The position numbers and the translations under genes are program-made. This document shows, piece after piece, positions 37,091 to 40,593 of a stretch of 40,593 nucleotides of DNA (its first letter is position 1; each line of letters opens with the position of its first letter). The notes below the pieces were generated by a model. It saw only the letters and a list, made by a program, of their open reading frames with translations. It was not told the DNA's origin and made no database searches. Source of the DNA: Candidatus Pelagibacter sp. TMED196 (lineage in GTDB: Bacteria > Pseudomonadota > Alphaproteobacteria > Pelagibacterales > Pelagibacteraceae); contig NHIT01000011.1 in the NCBI GenBank assembly GCA_002171925.1, positions 2,055-42,647 on the forward strand. The letters run 5' to 3'.

Positions 37091-37099
37091 TGGTAAAAT
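37091..37099 (+). promoter_or_regulatory. Candidate extended -10 element for lipB
   Basis: TGG followed by TAAAAT (TG at 37091-37092, hexamer 37094-37099) forms an extended -10, with a weak TTGAGA at 37069-37074 spaced by 19 nt. The predicted start near 37106 is 4 nt before the chosen lipB ATG, again almost leaderless. Confidence 0.3.
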
Positions 37100-37109
37100 T
37101 CAATTTAAA

Positions 37110-37715
37110 ATGAATATAGAATTTAAAATAAGTAAAACCCCTATAAAATACAAAAAAGCTTTAATGTTTTTAGAGAAAAGAGTTAATTTGGTAAAGTTAG
37201 GTGGTAAAGAGTTGGTGTGGCTTTTAGAACATCCTACAACTTATAGTGCTGGTATTAGATCTAAAGAGGAAGAGATCCTGGATAAATCTATTAAAGTAAC
37301 AAAAACTAATAGAGGTGGTAAAATCACTCTTCATAATCCTGGACAACAAATTGTTTATTTTGTTTTAAATTTAAATAAAAGAAGAAGAGATATAAGAAAC
37401 TTGATCAGACAAATAGAAAATATGATAATCAAGTTTTTAAAGATTTATAAAGTTAAATCTAATTCTGATAAAAATAATATTGGAATTTGGGTTAAAAATA
37501 AAAAAATAGCTGCTATAGGTGTAAGAGTTTCTCGTTGGGTAGCTTACCATGGTTTCTCTATAAATATCAAAAATAACCTTAATGACTATAAAAAAATTAT
37601 CCCATGTGGATTAGAAAATCATGAAGTTACTTCATTAAAAAATGAAAACAAAATAGCAAATAATGTGAGAAAAAATTTAGAAATGATTATAAAAGAAAAT
37701 TTGTCAAAAATTTAA
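37110..37715 (+). CDS. lipB: Octanoyl-(ACP) transferase LipB
   Basis: Transfers octanoyl from ACP to lipoyl domains in lipoate synthesis. Family motifs are LVWLLEHPTTYSAGI, the RGGKITLHNPGQQIVYFVLNL stretch (the usual GGxxTxHxPGQ), KKIAAIGVRVSRWVAYHGFSINI with the catalytic Lys, and IIPCGLENHEVTSL with the catalytic Cys. I placed the start at ATG 37110 (201 residues) because the first recognisable residues follow it; the open frame runs back to 36981 over the mgtE 5' end but that part is antisense to mgtE. Its stop shares TTAA with rluC. Confidence 0.93.
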   Translation: MNIEFKISKTPIKYKKALMFLEKRVNLVKLGGKELVWLLEHPTTYSAGIRSKEEEILDKSIKVTKTNRGGKITLHNPGQQIVYFVLNLNKRRRDIRNLIRQIENMIIKFLKIYKVKSNSDKNNIGIWVKNKKIAAIGVRVSRWVAYHGFSINIKNNLNDYKKIIPCGLENHEVTSLKNENKIANNVRKNLEMIIKENLSKI

Positions 37716-38614
37716 AATTTAGCTTTAAGTAATTTGTTAAAATCATCACTATATTGAGCTTCAAAATTATATTTTACATTATTTATCATAAATTTTATTT
37801 TGTAAGCATGTAACATAATATTTTTAAATTTATGATTTTTTTCATAACTTCTAAATGAATATTTGTTATCTCCAATTATAGGATTGCCAATATTAAAAAG
37901 CTGTTTTCTTAATTGATGTTTTCTACCAGTTATTGGTTTTAATTCTAAAAAAGAATTTTTATCATTGCTTCTAAGTATTTTAAGATATGAAATAGCTTTT
38001 TGAACAACTTTTTTATTATTTTCATAAAATGTTAGTTTATCACGAAGAATATTGATATCTTTATTTACCCTTCCATGTGTAATTGCCAAATAAGTTTTAT
38101 GAATTTTTCTAATTCTAAATAATGATGTAAACAATTGAGCGTATTCTCTATTCTTTGCAATAATCATAACACCAGAAGTTTCTTTATCGAGTCTGTGTAC
38201 TATAAAAGGTTTTGCATCTAAAAAATATTTAGTCTCCCTTAAAATATCAATTATATTCTTAAAAGATTTTGTACCTGCTTGCACCGGTATACCACTGGGT
38301 TTATTTATAACTAAAAAATTATCGTTATCTTCAATTATAAAATTGTCATATATCTTTTTTTCACTTTTTGAAGGTTTGTATTTTTCAATTTTTTTATACT
38401 TTGTTGGTCGCAGATTTTCTATATCGTATATCTCTATTTTGTCATTAAGGCTAACTCTATACGATGTTTTTATTTTCTTCCGGTTTATTCTAATCTTTTT
38501 TTTTCGAATTAACCTTTCAATTAATGCTTGCGGATAATTTCCAATATTTTGCTTAAACCATCTATCAAAACGACAGTTGTCATAGTCTTTACTGACTGTA
38601 TATATTTTTGGCAT
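37712..38614 (-). CDS. rluC: RluA-family ribosomal large subunit pseudouridine synthase (RluC-like)
   Basis: Isomerises uridines in 23S rRNA. An N-terminal S4 domain (CRFDRWFKQNIGNYPQALIERLIRKKKIRINRKKIK, about residues 13-48) precedes the synthase domain. That domain has FLVINKPSGIPVQ and the catalytic motif PFIVHRLDKETSGVMIIAKN, whose Asp attacks the base. KTYLAITHGRV and LKPITGRKHQLRKQL follow. The 300-residue length and S4 domain fit RluC or RluD; position after the rpoA-rplQ genes favours RluC as in other alphaproteobacteria, but the target site is inferred. Confidence 0.88.
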   Translation of the reverse strand: MPKIYTVSKDYDNCRFDRWFKQNIGNYPQALIERLIRKKKIRINRKKIKTSYRVSLNDKIEIYDIENLRPTKYKKIEKYKPSKSEKKIYDNFIIEDNDNFLVINKPSGIPVQAGTKSFKNIIDILRETKYFLDAKPFIVHRLDKETSGVMIIAKNREYAQLFTSLFRIRKIHKTYLAITHGRVNKDINILRDKLTFYENNKKVVQKAISYLKILRSNDKNSFLELKPITGRKHQLRKQLFNIGNPIIGDNKYSFRSYEKNHKFKNIMLHAYKIKFMINNVKYNFEAQYSDDFNKLLKAKF

Positions 38615-38631
38615 TAAAATTTGATTTAATA

Positions 38632-39075
38632 TTATTTTGTAGCTACTTTGGAAGTAGTATCTTTGTCTTTAGTAGTTGTTGCAACTTTTTTTGGTTTATC
38701 AACTTTTTTAGCATTTACATCTCTATCAACTAATTCTATTACAGCCATAGGGGCATCGTCACCTGTTCTAAATCCCGCCTTAAGAACTCTGGAATAACCA
38801 CCTTTTCTGTTAACATATCTTTTAGATAAAATATCAAAAACTTTTCTTACTGATTTTTGATCTTGTAATTTAGAAAAAAGATATTTTTTTTTGCTTAATT
38901 TAATGTCTTTTCCTATTGATATGACTTTATCTATTTTTGGTTTTAATTCTTTTGCTTTTGGTAGTGTAGTAATTATTTGCTCATACTTTATCAATGAATT
39001 CAGCATATTTTTAAAAAGTGCCTTTCTATGCTCTGAGTTCTTATTAAGTTTTCTATATCCGAATTTGTGTCTCAT
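38632..39075 (-). CDS. rplQ: 50S ribosomal protein L17
   Basis: Large-subunit protein near the exit tunnel. The conserved start [29 protein letters not shown] fixes ATG 39075, 4 nt after the rpoA stop; an upstream ATG at 39120 would add 15 residues and overlap rpoA. Also seen are [25 protein letters not shown] and [27 protein letters not shown]. After about residue 122 a Lys/Thr-rich tail ([19 protein letters not shown]) extends past the core, total 147 residues. Confidence 0.97.
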   Translation of the reverse strand: MRHKFGYRKLNKNSEHRKALFKNMLNSLIKYEQIITTLPKAKELKPKIDKVISIGKDIKLSKKKYLFSKLQDQKSVRKVFDILSKRYVNRKGGYSRVLKAGFRTGDDAPMAVIELVDRDVNAKKVDKPKKVATTTKDKDTTSKVATK

Positions 39076-39079
39076 TTGA

Positions 39080-40111
39080 TTAATAAGTGTTTTCTTCAAG
39101 TTTTTTTGAAAGCTCTGCAATATTATCAGGTGGCCAATTAGGAATTTCCATTCCTAAGTAAAGCGACATAGAACTTAAAACCTCTTTGATTTCATTTAAC
39201 GATTTTCTACCAAAGTTTGGGGTTCTTAACATTTCAGGTTCTGTTTTTTGAACAAGATCACCGATATAAATTATATTATCATTTTTTAAACAATTCATAG
39301 ATCTTACTGAAAGTTCTAACTCTTCAACTCTTTTTAATAAGTTTTTATTAAATTCAGGTTCTGTTGAAGCTACTGGTTTAGGTGCCTCCTGAGGATCCTC
39401 AAAATTTACAAACATTGATAACTGGTCTTGAAATATTCTTGCTGCAAAAGCTATAGCATCTTCTGCGGCTACTGTTCCATTTGTTTCAACTTGCATTATA
39501 AGTTTATCATAATCAAGTGCTGAACCAGCTCTTGTACTGTCTATTTTGAAAGATACCTTTTTTACAGGACTAAATAATGAGTCAATTGCAATCATACCTA
39601 ATGGAGTATCTTCTGATTTATTTTGTTGAGCAAGTACGTAACCTCTTCCATTGCTTACTATCAATTCCATATGAAATTTAGTTTTTTCATCTAAATTACA
39701 AATTATTTGTTCTGGATTTAATATCTCTACGCCTGCGATTTGAGTTATATCTTTAGCCTTTACTTCTTTAGGGCCAACAGCGTCTAAGATTAATTTTTTT
39801 GAACCATCTGAATTTAATTTTAATGCCAAGTTTTTAACATTTAAAACTATATCCGTTACGTCTTCTCTAACTCCTTTTATTGATGAAAATTCATGTAATA
39901 CTCCATCTATTTGGATTGCAGTAACTGCAGCGCCTTGAATTGAGGATAACAATATTCTTCTAAGTGAATTACCTATAGTTTGTCCAAACCCTTTTTCTAA
40001 AGGTTCGGCAGTGACTGTTGCTAAAGTTTTGTCTTCACTACTTTCAATCTCTAATTTTTTTGGTTTAGTTAAAGATTTCCAGTTTTTATCAATTATATTA
40101 ATATTTTCCAT
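39080..40111 (-). CDS. rpoA: DNA-directed RNA polymerase alpha subunit
   Basis: Scaffold of RNA polymerase assembly and target of upstream DNA and activators. The N-terminal domain has [40 protein letters not shown] and [14 protein letters not shown], with [14 protein letters not shown] and a [14 protein letters not shown] stretch. A linker with Pro-rich sequence (about 235-255) leads to the C-terminal domain, [48 protein letters not shown], where the DNA-binding helix is intact. 343 residues, normal. It overlaps rpsK by TAATG. Confidence 0.98.
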   Translation of the reverse strand: MENINIIDKNWKSLTKPKKLEIESSEDKTLATVTAEPLEKGFGQTIGNSLRRILLSSIQGAAVTAIQIDGVLHEFSSIKGVREDVTDIVLNVKNLALKLNSDGSKKLILDAVGPKEVKAKDITQIAGVEILNPEQIICNLDEKTKFHMELIVSNGRGYVLAQQNKSEDTPLGMIAIDSLFSPVKKVSFKIDSTRAGSALDYDKLIMQVETNGTVAAEDAIAFAARIFQDQLSMFVNFEDPQEAPKPVASTEPEFNKNLLKRVEELELSVRSMNCLKNDNIIYIGDLVQKTEPEMLRTPNFGRKSLNEIKEVLSSMSLYLGMEIPNWPPDNIAELSKKLEENTY

Positions 40112-40560
40112 TAAACTCTCCTTTTTTTTGGTGGTCTTGTACCATTATGTGGCATTGGTGTTGTATCTTTGATTGAAAGAATTTTAAATCCTCTTGATTG
40201 TAATGCTCTTAGTGCGGTTTCCCTTCCCGATCCTGGACCTTTTACTTTAACTGACAAAGTTCTTAAACCCATATCGTATGCTTTGGCTCCAGCGTCATCT
40301 GCTGCTACTTGTGCTGCATACGGTGTCGATTTTCGCGACCCTTTAAATCCTTTTGAACCTGCTGATGACCATGAAATAACATTGCCATTTTCATCTGCTA
40401 TAGAAATTATAGTATTATTAAAAGTCGAATTTACAAAAGCTATTCCTGAAGATATGTTCTTTTTTTCTTTCTTTTTTTTCTTAAACTTTGCTTTTGGAAC
40501 TTTTGTTTCAATATTGGTTTCAACCTTTTTTTCAGTATTTTTTTCTATTTTTTTATTCAT
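40111..40560 (-). CDS. rpsK: 30S ribosomal protein S11
   Basis: Platform protein of the 30S subunit. The core from about residue 37 is classic: [89 protein letters not shown] and [16 protein letters not shown]. Ahead of it lies a Lys/Glu-rich, probably disordered stretch ([20 protein letters not shown]...), about 20 residues longer than usual; total 149. The ATG abuts the rpsM stop with no gap, so an earlier start is excluded. Confidence 0.97.
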   Translation of the reverse strand: MNKKIEKNTEKKVETNIETKVPKAKFKKKKKEKKNISSGIAFVNSTFNNTIISIADENGNVISWSSAGSKGFKGSRKSTPYAAQVAADDAGAKAYDMGLRTLSVKVKGPGSGRETALRALQSRGFKILSIKDTTPMPHNGTRPPKKRRV

Positions 40561-40593
40561 TTATTTTTTCATAGGAGTAAGTTTTTTACCTGC
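40561..40593 (-). CDS. rpsM: 30S ribosomal protein S13, C-terminal end (partial)
   Basis: The last ten codons before a TAA at 40563-40561 read AGKKLTPMKK, in frame from the window edge. A basic AGKK tail directly upstream of rpsK fits the C-terminus of S13, and rpsM-rpsK-rpoA-rplQ is the standard order. Identity rests mainly on position because so little is visible. Confidence 0.6.
   Translation of the reverse strand, partial: AGKKLTPMKK

Noticed and set aside
36981..37109. N-terminal extension of lipB over the mgtE 5' end
   Set aside because: The frame is open, but residues before ATG 37110 have no LipB similarity and are antisense to the mgtE start; an extended -10 candidate also lies inside this stretch.
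1..40593. CRISPR array, insertion sequence, prophage or toxin-antitoxin pair
   Set aside because: No regularly spaced repeats, no transposase or integrase motifs, no terminal inverted repeats, and no gap over 120 nt lacking a coding gene.

Overview
The window is a densely packed, very AT-rich stretch of core bacterial chromosome. It carries 41 protein-coding genes (two cut by the window edges), no rRNA or tRNA gene that I could recognise, no mobile element and no CRISPR array. Proteins rich in Lys/Asn/Ile, coding homopolymer A/T runs, gene junctions of -19 to +5 nt, and alphaproteobacterial gene order point to a SAR11-like (Pelagibacterales) alphaproteobacterium. That order includes coaX-rnj-proS-lolC-lolD-dnaE, rpsB-tsf-frr-uppS-cdsA-dxr-bamA-skp-lpxD-fabZ-lpxA-lpxI-lpxB, pyrB-pyrC-plsY-topA and rpsM-rpsK-rpoA-rplQ. 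This taxonomic call is inferred from gene order and composition, not from a database search.

Layout. (1) 1-597, + strand: the C-terminal part of a probable NMT1/THI5-like substrate-binding protein. (2) 590-26244, - strand: 24 co-directional genes. In transcription order they are gatC-gatA-gatB (tRNA-dependent amidation), coaX, RNase J, proS, lolC/E-lolD (lipoprotein export), dnaE, a structured leader, rpsB-tsf, frr, uppS, cdsA, dxr, bamA, skp, lpxD, fabZ, lpxA, lpxI, a PQQ-type sugar dehydrogenase, a secreted msrA, and lpxB. This run joins translation, isoprenoid and phospholipid precursors, outer-membrane assembly and lipid A synthesis. (3) 26298-32693, + strand: ruvX, pyrB, a pyrC-like gene lacking the metal-binding His pair, plsY, topA, ridA. 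(4) 32698-34824, - strand: galU and ugd, which make UDP-glucuronate. (5) 34860-37715: panC (+), mgtE (-), lipB (+). (6) 37712-40593, - strand: rluC, rplQ, rpoA, rpsK and the 3' end of rpsM.

The most notable item is the 113-nt gap upstream of rpsB. On the - strand it can fold into an H-type pseudoknot with a GNRA hairpin, and its last arm lies at the ribosome-binding position of rpsB. It looks like an autoregulatory S2 leader. Other points are: genes missing from otherwise conserved neighbourhoods (pyrH, rseP, dprA); a metal-site-degenerate dihydroorotase next to pyrB; a polymerase PHP domain with a degraded first motif; two extra periplasmic redox genes inside the lipid A cluster; and several first-in-unit genes with no Shine-Dalgarno and candidate start sites close to the ATG. 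I saw no clear novel multi-gene system; this is mainly an ordinary, streamlined core region.
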